Of a stretch of 64,000 nucleotides of DNA, positions 21,888 through 34,075 are shown piece after piece. Every line of letters starts with the position of its first letter. Position 1 is the stretch's first letter. A program made the position numbers and the translations under genes. The notes under the pieces were generated by a model. The model made no database searches. It was not told the DNA's origin and worked only from the letters and a program-made list of their open reading frames with translations. This DNA is from Lactuca virosa (lineage: Eukaryota > Streptophyta > Magnoliopsida > Asterales > Asteraceae), in contig CAKMRJ010004445.1 in assembly GCA_928212115.1 (NCBI GenBank), positions 74,810,946 through 74,874,945 of the forward strand. Direction: 5' to 3'.

Positions 21888-22334
21888 TGTAAGTCCCTAA
21901 TCTGCTTGTGTATCAATCAGATCCGTTTGATGGTGCGGAATCCCAATCAAACGGATGATGTCAGATCAAATAGAAGAGAAGGAGAAGAAGAATAATGTGA
22001 ATCTCAATGTATTAATGAATAGAATGATGATCCTTTACATGAGATTCACACACACTCACACACACTCTCTTTTCTCTAGTTTCTCTCTCTAGAACACCTT
22101 CAAATGCACACACTTAATCTCCTCTAGTGTTCATCACTCTACTCCTCACCCCTTACACCTATATTTATACATAAGAAACATGGGCTTGGTGAACATGGGC
22201 CGTAAATGGGTTTACGGCCGTAAACACAACCGTAAACATGTATACGACCGTAAACACCAAGCTGTTTACGGTCCAAGACACAAAAATACATTTTCTTAGA
22301 AAAGCAAAGTATAAACCATATTTTTGACCCAACA
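21888..22334 (-). repeat. 5' LTR of copia B
   Basis: Ends TGTAAGTCCC and GACCCAACA, with TATAAATA on the minus strand near 22162-22169. It has one fewer CCGTAAAC-type block than the 3' LTR. Confidence 0.88.
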
Positions 22335-22465
22335 AATCAGAATATGTATTATGTCAGAATATGTATTGAATCAGAATATATATTCTATTAGAATATGTAT
22401 TATAAACTCTTGGTCCACATTTATCCCTACATCCACACAATACTTACCATCCACATTATAACCTA

Positions 22466-22470
<5 letters not shown>

Positions 22471-22522
<52 letters not shown>
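22471..22522. repeat. (AT)n microsatellite shared by E and F
   Basis: About 26 AT units directly join the right end of element E and the left end of element F. Confidence 0.95.
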
Positions 22523-22528
<6 letters not shown>

Positions 22529-23678
22529 GAGTGAAAAAAGTTGAGAATGAGGAAATCAATATCAGCCACATACTTATTTTGTTGCAAAACACTTGGTCGT
22601 ACCAGTGAAATTGGACAAGGGTATACATGTGTGTTTTTAAACAAAACATATTTCCTTAAACTATGTCAATCATTACCTTAATATATAAAAAAATATAGTT
22701 TTTTTAAAAAAATTTAAGGAGCTATTTTTATTGAATTTTTTTTAAATATATCAAAATTTATAATTTTTATTCTCTATAAATAGACATCCATATTAATATA
22801 GTTTTAAGATAGAATAAAAAAAATATAGTTTCAGATCTCATTATTCATAAGTGAATGAAAGTGCAACATATTTTTATTACAGTACATTAGTTATTCACTT
22901 ATGAATGAAACGTATGTTTATTTATTTATTTATTTTTTACAGTTTGAGTATCATTTATATATAAATATAACACGTAATAAAATGTTCTTACCTAATTTTT
23001 TTTTTTTGCATCATCATTCGTCACATGTTATATTCATATATGAATAAAACATGTATTAGCTCTCGTCATATCTTATATTCATATATGAGTAAAAACTTTA
23101 TCATATTTTTATTATAGTTCATTTGTTATTCATATATGAATCAGTAGTGTGTTAAAAAAAGACATAGTGTTTCGAAAATTCGAACTAGTTATTCATATAT
23201 GAATAAAAAAATGAACTATAACAAAATTCGGATAAATGCGTTATTAACATATGAATATAACTTGTAGGGAGAGCTAATACATGTTTTATTCATATATGAA
23301 TATAACATGTGACGAGAGATGATGTAAAAAAAATATTTTAGCTAAGAAAAATGTTATTGCATGTTATATTAATATATGAATGATACTTAAGCTATAATAA
23401 AAATTAAGTGAATAACTTCATATATAAATAATACTTAAACGGTTTATTTATAAGTGAATAACGAATGTACTATAATAAAAATTTGATACACTTTTATTCA
23501 CGTATGAATAAAAATGCATTTTAGGTAAGAAAAAAGTTTATTATATGTTATATTCATATATGAATGATACTTAAACTGTAAAAACAAATTAAGCGTATTT
23601 TTTAGTCATAATTCAATAAAAAATGTACTATAATAAAAATATCATGCACTTTTATTCATTTAAAAATAACAAGTGTTG

Positions 23679-26600
23679 TGTAACATCCAAGTCTGGTAAG
23701 TTTCCCTTTAAGTTCCTAATAAAATAAATTTCTTTCATTTTGCTCCCTTGGTTAGTACGCGGGGCGTACTCATTGAATATGCTTAGCGTACTAGCCACTG
23801 CTATGGTCGCAAATCTTAACCATGTACGCTGGGCGTACGTGTGTCTGAGATAAACCCTAGTTTTTAGGGTTTGCACCCTATTTAAGGACCATAAGTCCCC
23901 CAAGTTCCCCAAGTCCTTTACCTTTTCAGCCTCCATTGCCCTTGCAGTGCAAATGTCGAACCCTAATTCACTTTTAGTGCATTGTGAGCTTCCTTGAGAG
24001 TTTTTGGTGATTCTTTAGAGTTTTGAAGAAAAAGGGAGCTTGGGAAGAAGCAAGGACGTGCGAAGAACTTGTAGATCCAGAAGTTTGGCACAATTTCTGA
24101 CCATTGAAGGTATAAAGCTTGAACCTTGACCATTGAATGCTTAGATCTAGTTTTAGGATAAAAAATGTCATCTTTTAGTCCCAAAGTTTGGATTCTTGGA
24201 GTTGAGTAACTTCAGACCATATGAGCTGTACTTTTAAGTTCTTGGAGGTGTTTTGAGTCATAAAAATCGGACCTTGATGGTTAAGCCTCAACCATGCAAG
24301 TGTTAGGAACCATCCATGGGTGCTTATGGACTTAATTCTTGTTTTGAGCCTCATTCTTGCATGCAAAAGCATAAAGTGTGCAACTTTATGGATTGGGACG
24401 TTCCTAGGGGTCTGGATCTAAGTTTTGGACGTTAGGTCTTAAGGGATTAAGTCATGGAAGTAAGAATGGGGTGGCAGACCAATACGCCATGTGTACTCAA
24501 GTGTACGCTGCATGTATTGGGTCAGCGCTTTGACCCCTGGACAACACTATCGTACGCTGGGCGTACAAGCCAAGTACGTCGCGCGTACGCTATCTGTGAG
24601 CTTGGAAGATTTTGGGCTCATTTGGCGTTGGGCTTTAGACTTGAGTAAGTTGGGCCTTGGGCCCACCCAAGTGTAGCAAATCATTTTTGGGCCTAGGGCC
24701 ATGTTTGGGGTTCTTGGGCCATATTGGGCCTTAGAGGCCATATGTTAGGCTTGGATGCCTTTTTGGGTTTTGTGGATTTGGGCCTTGGAGAGAAGGAGGC
24801 GCAATAAGGCAAAGGTGAAGGAGCCTTTTTACCTTAAGTCAAGGACTAGGGTGTTGGACCTTCGGGTTGGATTGTGACCTAATTTCTAATTAGAATTTTA
24901 TGCTTGTGCGATAGGGAGAGGATTTCGCGAGTCATCCGCTGAGTGCGATTTGATACCCACAGTTTGAGGTGATTCTTCCTTCATAGTAGTCGTGGGTCGA
25001 AGGCACCAAGGCCGACCCACTAGTTTGTCTTGAAGCGTGATAATTGTATTTGTTATAATTTTCGGATATGTCTGTATATGGTTGATGACTCTGTGATTAT
25101 TGTTATGATATGATGTGCTAGTGGTAGGGTGAAATACACCCGGTATCCGGTTGAAATAGACCGAAGGGGTAGGCCAGCACCCATATATGCTTGGTAGTAT
25201 CCGGTTGAGATAGAGCGAAAGGGTAGGCCAACACCCATATATGCTTGGCAGTATCCGGTTGAGATAGACCGAAGGGGGTAGGCCAGCACCCATATATGTA
25301 TGGTAGTTTGTTTTTTAGTATGTGGTATGTTTGGGGAAGTCACTAAACTTTGTGCTTACAGTTTTCAATTTCCGTATCAGGTACATCTGTCACACCCCCG
25401 AACCAGACGGCGGAAACGTCTGAGGGCGGGTGACTTCATCTTGTAATATCATCACAGCGTATATAAATGAATCAAAGACAACATCATCACCATATATAAA
25501 ATATACCAACCATCATAGTTTTACATCATTGTATTTGTTTATAACAATACATCCAAAACATCAAGTATGGTGAGAAACAAAAATACAGCAAAAGTCTTCA
25601 TTTTTTATCGACCAACCTGTTTTAATGAGTTCCCGAGAATACAAGTTATTTTGAAAAATATCAATATATAAAATGTTGGTGAGTTCATAAGCAAGTTTGT
25701 ATGAAAAGCCTTGTAGTAGTTGGTAAACACCAGAAAATCCTATATTTTCTGTAAAAGTAGTTTGTGAGTTTTGTTTCAATCTTGTATTAGAGCATGTGTG
25801 ATCTTGTTTGATAATGTATAAAGAGAGTTTCCGAGAAAATCCTATATTTTCTGTATAATGAAAAAGTGTGATCTTAACCCTAAGACCCGAGAGGTGAAAG
25901 GTTAAACGTAAATAGTAACTATATAGTTCGTACTTTGTATCATGAGTATAGTATGTGTATTCCGTAAATTTATTGTGTTGTTATTCTCAATGTGAGTCGC
26001 TATAACCATACTTGATATGACTGATATGCTTGTCGTGACGTTCTTCAGGCGTCGGTTACGGTAAGGCATTTGTCACCCTAGACTGGCCTGTCTAGCTGTA
26101 GCGACCAGCTCAGGTGTGGGGTGTCAACCCCGTATAGATCTATACACAAATTCTCGCTATCCCTCCAGGAGACTCTGGTTATAACTACAGGACTTATGGT
26201 GTACACTAGGTAGGTACGAGTGAATGAGTGTCTCACAAGAGCCTTAACTAAGTTTACGCGAATAGAGTATCCCATTATTTAATTCTATAAATAACGTTTT
26301 GAGAGTGTATTTTGACTACAACCATTGGCGATAAAAATATAGCTGTCTTTATCGAAAGTGTCAAAACATTCGATGTTATCGTGGAAAACTCGCCGTTATC
26401 CCAAAGTATCGTGAACGATTAAAGTGTATTAGAATTTTCACTAACGGTCCGATTAACATAAAGTTTGTCATAAAAGGCCCAATTAGAATGAAGTTGGCAC
26501 ACAAGGCCCAATTTATATAAAGTTTGTTAAATGAGGATCAATTGGTATGTGTTTGATTTCAAGGCCCAAGCCTCACTAAAATATGCATAAGTGGCTCAAT

Positions 26601-28529
26601 AATACCAAAAGTGGCAATAAAAGCCAATTTATTTTAAAAAACGACATTTTTGGCCCAATATAAGCGAAAATGACAAATATGGCCCATTTATGTTAAAAAT
26701 GACATTCTTGGCCCACAATAACCGAAAATGACAATAGTGGCCCATTTATGTTAAAAATGACATTTTTGGCCCAATATAACCGAAAATGACAAATATGATA
26801 AAACCGTGAATATCCAATAAAAGCCTATTTTTATGAAAAATGACACTTTTGGCCCATAAAACCGTGAGTGACATTAAAACTCATTTTTGTTTATTTTTAA
26901 TGTCAAGTATGGCCCCTTTGTATGATTCTTTTAGTTTTCTAGTATCTTTTACAAGTTTGATCTTTTCAAACATCATTGTGAGTTACATAGAGCAACTAGT
27001 TTCCTAATATCTTCATACTTGGAAGATATTTCGAGATTATGTGTGTTTAACCTAGTTTCATAACATATTCCCACAACATATCATGAAAATACACACAAAC
27101 ATGCATAAATACTAAGATTAAACACAAAACTAGCTTGTATTCTCCCCAAAAAGATAGTAAAACTCAAAAACAAGGGGGTATGAAGCTCACCTTGAGTTTT
27201 CTTGGTTGTTTAGAGGAAGAATGGGGTGAGTTTTGGCATTAGCTAGTTTCTTGAAGAGATTTTTGAACCGAAGATGTTTTCTAGAAGCATATCACGAAAA
27301 GAAAGTAGGTTTTGAGGAGCAATCTTAGTATAAAATGTAAATGGAACACCTTAAGTTAGTTAGAAGCTTACCAAGTTGTGATCTTTGTTGAAGAATCCCT
27401 TGAAAGCACACACACAAAATCACGATTTTTAGGAGGTAAGGGTGAAAGAATTTTTAGAGAGTCTTGAGAGGAAATGAGTGGTAAGATTGAATCTTGAAAA
27501 GAAAATGGTGGTGATGGAGTGAGGGTTTGGCTGAAGATAAGGAGGAAAGGAGAGATAGAGTGGTTTTTGCATGGAGGTTATTAGTTTAGTGCATGGAAGT
27601 ATGGTAACTAATTACATTGTTATTTGGTGGATATTATTGAGGTGGCATCAAAATTAACCTTTTCCATTTTTTTTGTATAAATCGAGAATAGGAGAGGGGA
27701 GAAAGAATAAAATTTTTGGGCTTGGGTTTGGGTTGTGACCGAGAACCCCTAGGCCCAATAGGGTTTTCGGTGTTAAAGGCCCAAAATATACACGTCTCGG
27801 CCCATTAAATGATCTATGGAAGGTATTGACCCAATTGAGTTTTAAAATAATTCCTCATGGCCCAATAAGGCCCATTATAAGAGTTTTAGCCCTAAAATAA
27901 TGCTAAATGGAGTATTGGGCCCACTATGCCCCACGAAAGGTATTCACTGCCCAATAAGGCCCACAAAGGGACTTATGGCCCAAATTAGTGTTAAATATTT
28001 GAATTCGGCCCAACTAAGGCCCAAAATGTGGGTTCTTGGCTCAAAAGAACCGAGTTGAGTGATTCCAGGCCCATTAGGCCCAATAAGAGTGTCCTAGCCC
28101 ATTAAGAGGTTTGAAACTGGGAAATAGGAGTTAAAACCCAAGTCGATTGAATATAACTTAATGGGTTAAGTTTAGAGTTTACACGAGAAGATTTCAACTT
28201 GAAACAAGTTTCTGGAAGTATAACTGATCTAGTATTGAAGTTTGGTTTACACTTAATCATAGTGTTACATAGTTACAAAAGGAACTATCTTGTTCATGAA
28301 CAGAAAATCCTAGCCTTAAAATTCCAGTTGTGACAACATCCAGTTCGAAGGGGAAGGGCCTGGCCTGATCGCACCGCATCACTCCATATTTTTCCGGACT
28401 TAGTGATTTTGGGATTTGTACTCTGATAATATGCTACAATATGACTCTTTTGAATATTTTGGTATCAATATCTTATGAATTTAATGAATTTAGAAGCTAA
28501 AATTTTATCTGTATTTTTGAGATGTTACA
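23679..28529 (+). repeat. 5' LTR of the Tekay element, split by a solo LTR
   Basis: About 1.9 kb once the nested LTR is removed. It carries GTACGC(T/G)GGGCGTAC dyads at 23755-23840 and 24505-24592, TATA-like CACCCTATTTAAGG at 23875-23888, a TGGGCC cluster at 24610-24785, and three ~54-bp minisatellite units (TATCCGGTTGAGATAGACCG type) at 25143-25307. It is about 1.2 kb longer than the 3' LTR. Confidence 0.8.
25388..28335 (-). mobile_element. Gypsy-type solo LTR nested in the Tekay 5' LTR
   Basis: TGTCACACCCCC at the left and CCAGTTGTGACA at the right are flanked by identical ACATC (25383-25387 and 28336-28340). After removal the flanks join as in the intact 3' LTR (GGTAC..CCAGTTTGAAGG). Both ends resemble the LTR at 50840-53179, whose PPT shows minus orientation, so this one is minus too. 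It contains about two dozen GGCCCA motifs. No internal domain remains. Length 2948 bp. Confidence 0.85.
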
Positions 28530-28532
28530 AGT

Positions 28533-28544
28533 TGGTATCAGATC
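28533..28544 (+). promoter_or_regulatory. Primer binding site of the Tekay element
   Basis: TGGTATCAGATC lies 3 bp after the 5' LTR and would pair with initiator tRNA-Met. Confidence 0.8.
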
Positions 28545-29428
28545 CTTGGTTTGAGGGATTCAGGCATACTCTCGGGTGTGCTGGACTCAAATCGAGGGTT
28601 TGATATGTTTTTCACAAAAAGGAATCATTTAAATATAAGGATTTCAATAAAAGACACGGGGTATGATGCATGAAATCGGCCGAGCTCAAGTAAGTTTTCC
28701 CAAAATACCCATACAAATTATGTGTTTTATGCTATGATATAACAATCGCATGCTATATTAGGGGATAAGGATCTTCTCCGGATTGCACGATAGAATACTA
28801 GAAGAGATGCCTTTATGTGCCTATCTTTATGAGCTTTTAGATTGCATGCTAGTATCAGATCAGTTACTTGTTCGGATGGCTTGTATAGGGTATGTTTTGC
28901 ATTGATTTGTCTGATTCTTGAATGTTTCGTGCTTTGTGCTTTAGGAAGTTCTGTTGGTACTAAATAACTAATGAATGAATGCACCGGGTTACATATTATT
29001 GCGATTGGATAATTTTAGAAGGATAAGTTTAACTGTTGTAGAGTGGAACCTGTCATTCGAAGAATTATCTGGTACCAGTAGTATGTAACTATATCCATGC
29101 AATAGTTAGGTGGTACATTTAGAAGTTCCTTCTATAATTGATAGCAGAGAAGGGTGAGGAAGGGAATCTTAGAGAGTCCCTATGAGATGTTTGGTGCATA
29201 GGACGCCTTATAGTATGAGAGTGTATTAGTTGGAAAGAGTGACTTTGAGGAGTCGGGGTAGTCCTTGAGGAGGGTATAAATAGGTTTGGAAAGTAGTATT
29301 GGGCCCATATTACTAAAAGCACATGATTTATACCCGATGCTAGGAAGACCACGGTGAATCTGGGAACTCGGGAGTGTGAACCTTTTCATGTGTATGCTAA
29401 TTGTTTATGTGGTTATGTTTCAGTATAG
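28545..29428 (+). other. Untranslated leader of the Tekay element
   Basis: About 0.9 kb between PBS and gag, without a supported ORF. Confidence 0.6.
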
Positions 29429-30475
29429 TGATGATACGTCATGGAGCGGGAGGTTCAGGATCTGGATCTAGTTCTAGCACGGACTCTAGACCAATTAATG
29501 AGGGTTTGCGAGAGTTCATTACATCTAAGATTATGAGAGGCATCCTTGATGCGAACTTTGTGATGTTTGGGTCGATCAAGGAAGGTATCATGGATTTGAT
29601 GGAGGATCGTCTTCAGATCTTCAGGGCTGATCTGGCCGCTAGCCAGTCGGGGGCCTACACACCCTCCTTTTAAGGATTTCAGGGGATATGGGGCACCAGA
29701 TTTCTTTGGAGGGAAGGACCCCATCGCAGCCAGACATTGGATAGCCAACATCGAGTGTGCTCAGATGACGAGCTTCTGCCCCGAGGGGTCGAAGGTCAGG
29801 TTCGCTGTAGAATGTTTGAGGGAGCGAGCCCAGGATTGGTGGGAAGAGGTCAGCTATGCCTTAGGAGCCCTGGTCATTGAGACCATGACCTAGCTAGATT
29901 TTTTGACCAGGTTTTGAGTAGAGTTTGCACCAAATGTTAAGGTACAACAGCTAGCCAGGGAGTTTCTTGATATGAGGCAAACGACTGAGACTGTGGCAGA
30001 TATTACCGCCAAGTTCAGGGAGAGGGTATTGTTGGTTCCCCAATATGCCGCTGATGGGAAGATGAGGAAGACCCGATACCATGACATGCTGAGATCTGAC
30101 ATCAGGGAGTTTGTTAGTTTTTCTGCCTGCCCGACACTGGATGATATGATAGCTAGGGCACGAGAGCGAGAGATTGACATGGAGCACATAAGGAAGAGGA
30201 AGGCGGAGCCGGGACAGACAGTTGGGGTTTCAACGAAGAAACCCAAGGGGGTTTCGAATCTGGGTCGAAGGGCCAGCAGTGTCGGAGCCGTTGCTACAAA
30301 TGCGGCAGGTCGCATGACGGGGGTTGCATGGAGGGTGGTTCGTGCTGCTACAAGTGTGTCAAGTCAGTGCACTTTAGCAAGGATTGTATGGCTTCTATCA
30401 CCACTACACAAACATCAGACCTGGTTTGCTTTCATTGCAATTAGAGGGGCCACTAGAAGGCTAACTACCTGATTT
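29429..30475 (+). pseudogene. gag of the Tekay element
   Basis: From ATG 29429 a Gly/Ser-rich start (RHGAGGSGSGSS) runs to a frameshift at about 29670. The next frame has the retrotransposon gag core: DFFGGKDPIAARHWI, then ECLRERAQDWWEE, stops near 29892 and 29916, then LDMRQTTETVADITAKFRER and SDIREFVSFSACP. A further shift leads to Cys-rich knuckles (CYKCGRSHDGGC, CYKCVKSVHFSKDC, CFHCN) at about 30285-30455. The product would be the nucleocapsid precursor. At least two frameshifts and several stops make it dead. Confidence 0.75.
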
Positions 30476-30689
30476 TAGCATCAGGAGGACCAATGGTAGC
30501 ACCAGCCCCTGCGACCCTACGGTTCACAGATGGCCGCCAGGGCAAGGCGGATGCTCCTGTGGTGAGGAGCTGGGTTTTCCAGTTGACCGCAGAGGAGGCG
30601 CGTGTTGCACCAGATGTGGTGACGGGTATGTCTCTTCTCCTTAACTCTTTATTTATGTGAAGTTCGCTGCTTATATCATTTATGTGTTT

Positions 30690-32520
30690 TGTTTTAGGAT
30701 CATTCCTTGTGAACGGTATCCCTGCTCTGGTATTATTTGATTCGGGGCTACCTGATTTTTTGTGTCTCTTACGCTCAACAAGAGGTTTGTCAAATCTCCG
30801 AGTGAGCTGGATCATCCATTAGAGGTTGATATTGCAGATGATCGATCCGTTCGGGAATCGAGGGTTCATCGGAATTGTGTTCTAGGGATGTTTAGCGAGC
30901 AATATTCGATTAAGTTGGTTCCCATTCCTCTGCACGGGAACAAGGTTATAGTGGGGATGGATTGGTTGAGCCCTAATGGGGGCAATGATTGATTATGAGA
31001 GCCAGCTGGTACGTGTTCAGACCCCAAGTGGGGGATAGTTGGTGGGCCATGGAGAGGGCGCTCAACGCGGGCGGTTCCTATGCTTATCCGCTGGGGCCAG
31101 GCACTATCTCCATCAGGGTTGTTGTGGATTCGTTGCCTATGTTATGGATACCCGAGAGAAGGATAGTGCGTCGGTTGATGATGTGTCGGTGGTGCGGGAG
31201 TACCCGGATGTGTTTCCGGAGGATTTACCTGGGGTGCCTCCGGAGAGGAAGGTGGAGTTCCGGATTGATTTGGTTCTTGGCGCGGCTTCGATAGCCAAAG
31301 CGCCATATCGATTAGCTCCACCAGAGATGCAAGATTTTCCTACACAGCTGCAGGAGCTATTAGACAAGGGATTCATCCGACCGAGTAGTTCACCTTGGGC
31401 TGCACCGATCCTGTTTGTGAAGAAGAAGGACAGGTCGCATCGGATGTGTATTGACTACCGGGAGTTGAATAAGGTAACGGTGAAGAACCGTTACCCACTC
31501 CCGATGATTGATGATGTGTTTAACCGGCTTCAGGGTGTGTCTTGTTTTCCAAGATTGATCTGCATTCGGGTTATCATCAGATGAGGGTCAGAAAGGACGA
31601 TGTGCAGAAGACGGCCTTCCGGACTCGCTATGGTCATTACGAGTTTGTGGTGATGCCTTTCGGGTGCACCCATGCTCCTGCCGTGTTCATGGACCTTATG
31701 AACTGCGTGTGTAGACTGATGTTGGATCAGTCCATGATTGTATTCATTGATGACATCCAGGTCTATTCCAAGACCTAGGAACAACATGAGGAGCACTTGC
31801 GAGAGGTGTTGGAGACCCTGAGGAGGGAGAGGTTGTATGTGAAGTTCTCCAAGTGTGAGTTCTAGTTGCACGAGGTGTAGTTTCTGGGGAACCTTGTCAA
31901 CCAGAATTGTATTTTGGTCGATCAGCCAAGGTGGAGGCCGTGATGAGGTGGGAAGTTCCGAGGTCTCCATCCGAGATTTGGAGTTCCCTTGGTTTAGCTG
32001 GATATTACCGGAAATTTATTCAGGATTTCTCCAAGGTAGTCGTTCCTCTGACCCAGCAGACGAAGAAGACTGCTACTTTCCGCTGGGGGCCTGAGCAGCA
32101 GGTAGCGTTTGAGACTCTAAGACTGAGCAAATGTGAGGCGCCGATTTTGACCTTGGCAGAGGGTGTTGAGGATTTTGTGGTCTAGTGTGATGCGTGTATC
32201 ATGGGATTGGGTGCGGTTTTGATATAGAGGGGTCGCGTGATTGCTTACGCCTCGAGGCATATGAAGCCTCATGAGACGAACTGCATGATTTGGAGTTGGG
32301 GACTGTGGTTTTTGCCCTCAAGATTTAGCGACATTACCTTTATGGGGTCCGATGTACTATTTACACGAATCACAAGAGCCTGAGGTGCTTGATGGATCAG
32401 CCAAATATGAACATGAGGCAACGTCGGTGGTTGGATGTGGTGAAGGATTATAATTGTGAGATCATTTACCATCCAGGGAAGGCCAATGTGGTGGCCGATA
32501 CTCTTAGCCGCAAGGCATAT
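30690..32520 (+). pseudogene. Protease, RT and RNase H of the Tekay element
   Basis: Protease: ALVLFDSG near 30735-30755 has the catalytic DSG; the frame then shifts. RT: YPDVFPEDLPGVPPERKVEF at about 31200-31260, the start typical of gypsy RT, then SSSPWAAPILFVKKKD, YRELNKVTVKNRYPLP, a frameshift near 31545, SKIDLHSGYHQMRV, MPFGCTHAPAVF, and the catalytic box VFIDDI (Y/F-x-DD) near 31740. RNase H: GPEQQVAFETL, CDACIMGLGAVL and VIAYASRHMKPHE near 32095-32275, then after another shift YHPGKANVVADTLSRKA at 32467-32520. Many in-frame stops (for example near 31780, 31865, 32185 and 32226) and at least three shifts prevent expression. It acts as reverse transcriptase in the intact family. Confidence 0.78.
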
Positions 32521-32689
32521 GCGGCTCCGATTATGGATATATGTCTGAGGATGACAATGGTTACTCCGCTTCTAGAGAGGATTCGAGAGGCGCAAATTGA
32601 GGCTATGAAGGAGGAGCACCATAAGAGTGAGTGCATTGTGGTTCATGTGGCTTCCTTCGATTATGATAGTCGAGGTTTATTGACTTTCC

Positions 32690-34021
32690 AACGGAGAGTG
32701 TGGGTTCCTTACTGCGGTGGTGTGCGTCAGGTTCTGATGGAGGAGGCACACAAATCGAGATTCGCCATTCATCTCGAGGCGACGAAGATGTATAGGGATC
32801 TTCGTCCTGATTATTGGTGGCCCTGCATGAAGTGGGATGTAGCTTGCTATGTGGAGAGGTGCTTGACTTGCAGGAAAGTCAAGGATGAGCATGAATGACC
32901 TCCTGACAAGGTGCAGCCCGTTGGAGATTTCTGTTCGGAAATGGGAAGAGATTAGTATGGACTTCATTACGAAGTTTCCTCAGACTGTGCGCGGTGTGGA
33001 TTCGATTTGGGTCATCGTGGATTGATTGACCCCGTCTCTACTCGTCGAGTCCCCACGTCCTCAGACTGTGTGCCAATCTTATTTTATCTCGATCCAGGAG
33101 AGTATCTCTACGGAGAAGCTGGCTGAGGTTTATATCAGGGAGGTCGTAGTACAACATGGGGTGCCGATATCTGTGGTTTCGGACAGGGATGTTCGGTTCA
33201 CTTCCAGATTTTGGAAGAGATTTCATGACGAGTTGGGTATTCGTCTGCATTTCAGCACAACCTTTCACCCACATACGGATGGTCAGAGCGAGGGGACCAT
33301 CCAGACATTAGAGGATATGCTGCGAGCGTGCGTTCTGGATTTCGATGGTAGCTGGGATACGTATCTTCCGTTAGTGGAATTCTCATATAACAATAGCTAC
33401 AACGCCGATATCAATCGACCTCCTTTTGATATGCTCTATGGGAGGAATATAGGACCCCGATATGCTGGGGTGAGGTCGTTCAGCGAGTTATGGGGAGTAC
33501 CGAGGTGGTACTCAAGACGACTGAGCTGATTCAGCAGGCTCGTAGCAGACTTCAGACAGCTCATAGTCAGCAGAAAATCTAATCCGACAAGCATCGATCA
33601 GATGGAGTTTTAGGTTGGGGATATGGTTCTCTTGAAGGTGTCGCCCTTGGAAAGGTGTCATTCGATTCATGAAGCGGAACAAGCTCGAACCCAGGTACAT
33701 TGGTCCTCTTGGGATTATATCCCGGGAGGGCAGGGTGGCGTATCGACTGGACTTTCTGGAGGAGCTTAGTCAGATTCACAGTACTTTCCATGTCTCGCAG
33801 CTGCGGAAATGTTTGGCAGATGAGTCCGCAGTGGTTCCATTGGAGGACATTCAGGTGGATGACCGCCTGAACTACATTGAGAAACCTGTAGAGATCCTCG
33901 ACAGGAAGACGAAAACCTTGCGGAACAAGGTTGTCGATCTGGTTAAGGTGCAATGGCAGCACCGCAAGAGTTTAGAGTGGACGTCGGAGACGGAGGATGA
34001 GATGAGGGAACATTACCCATA
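32690..34021 (+). pseudogene. Integrase and C-terminal chromodomain of the Tekay element
   Basis: The HHCC zinc domain reads EEAHKSRFAIH..CLTCRKVK at about 32740-32880. The catalytic core includes VSDRDVRFTSRFWKRF and FHPHTDGQSEGTIQTLEDML at about 33175-33320, with D and E of the DDE triad visible; the first D region near 32960-33030 is degenerate. The domain continues through WDTYLPLVEFSYNNSYN and a frameshift near 33520. The C-terminus (GPLGIISREGRVAYRLDF, then ILDRKTKTLRNKVVDLVKVQ and WTSETEDEMREHYP) is the chromodomain of chromoviruses, which guides insertion to heterochromatin. The stop is at about 34019-34021. Confidence 0.8.
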
Positions 34022-34063
34022 GTTGTTTGGAGTGGCGGACTTCGAGGACGAAGTCTGATTCAA

Positions 34064-34075
34064 GTAGGGGAGAAT
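34064..34075 (+). promoter_or_regulatory. Polypurine tract of the Tekay element
   Basis: GTAGGGGAGAAT directly precedes the 3' LTR. A copy (GTGGGGGAGAAT) precedes the duplicated LTR at 36001. Confidence 0.8.

Larger units (their letters stand above)
16737..22334 (-). mobile_element. Copia element B, Sirevirus-like, pol-deleted
   Basis: LTRs at 16737-17191 and 21888-22334 differ by a few small indels. Identical AATCA flanks both ends (16732-16736 and 22335-22339). The PPT lies at 17192-17204, so the element reads on the minus strand. It encodes gag and the start of a protease; integrase, RT and RNase H are absent. The leader next to the 5' LTR has no recognisable tRNA-Met PBS. A long 3' non-coding region contains a triplicated unit. 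It inserted into element E. Confidence 0.88.
15208..22470. mobile_element. TIR element E between (TA)n tracts, contains copia B
   Basis: The left end AGGTAGGTTCAAATGTGGAT and the reverse complement of the right end (22415-22470, GGCTAGGTTATAATGTGGAT) align at about 80% over 57 bp, sharing TATTGTGTGGATGTAGGGAT. (TA)n lies directly outside both. Removing copia B (16737-22334) leaves an element of about 1.66 kb. Its interior has exon-like stretches, PPR-like coding scraps, and AGAATAT/ATATTCT palindromes at 22335-22400. No transposase is visible. Confidence 0.65.

Noticed and set aside
24454..25343. Short ORFs in the Tekay LTR, including repeats such as LRSISTGY
   Set aside because: Translations of the LTR minisatellite and dyad regions; not conserved as protein.
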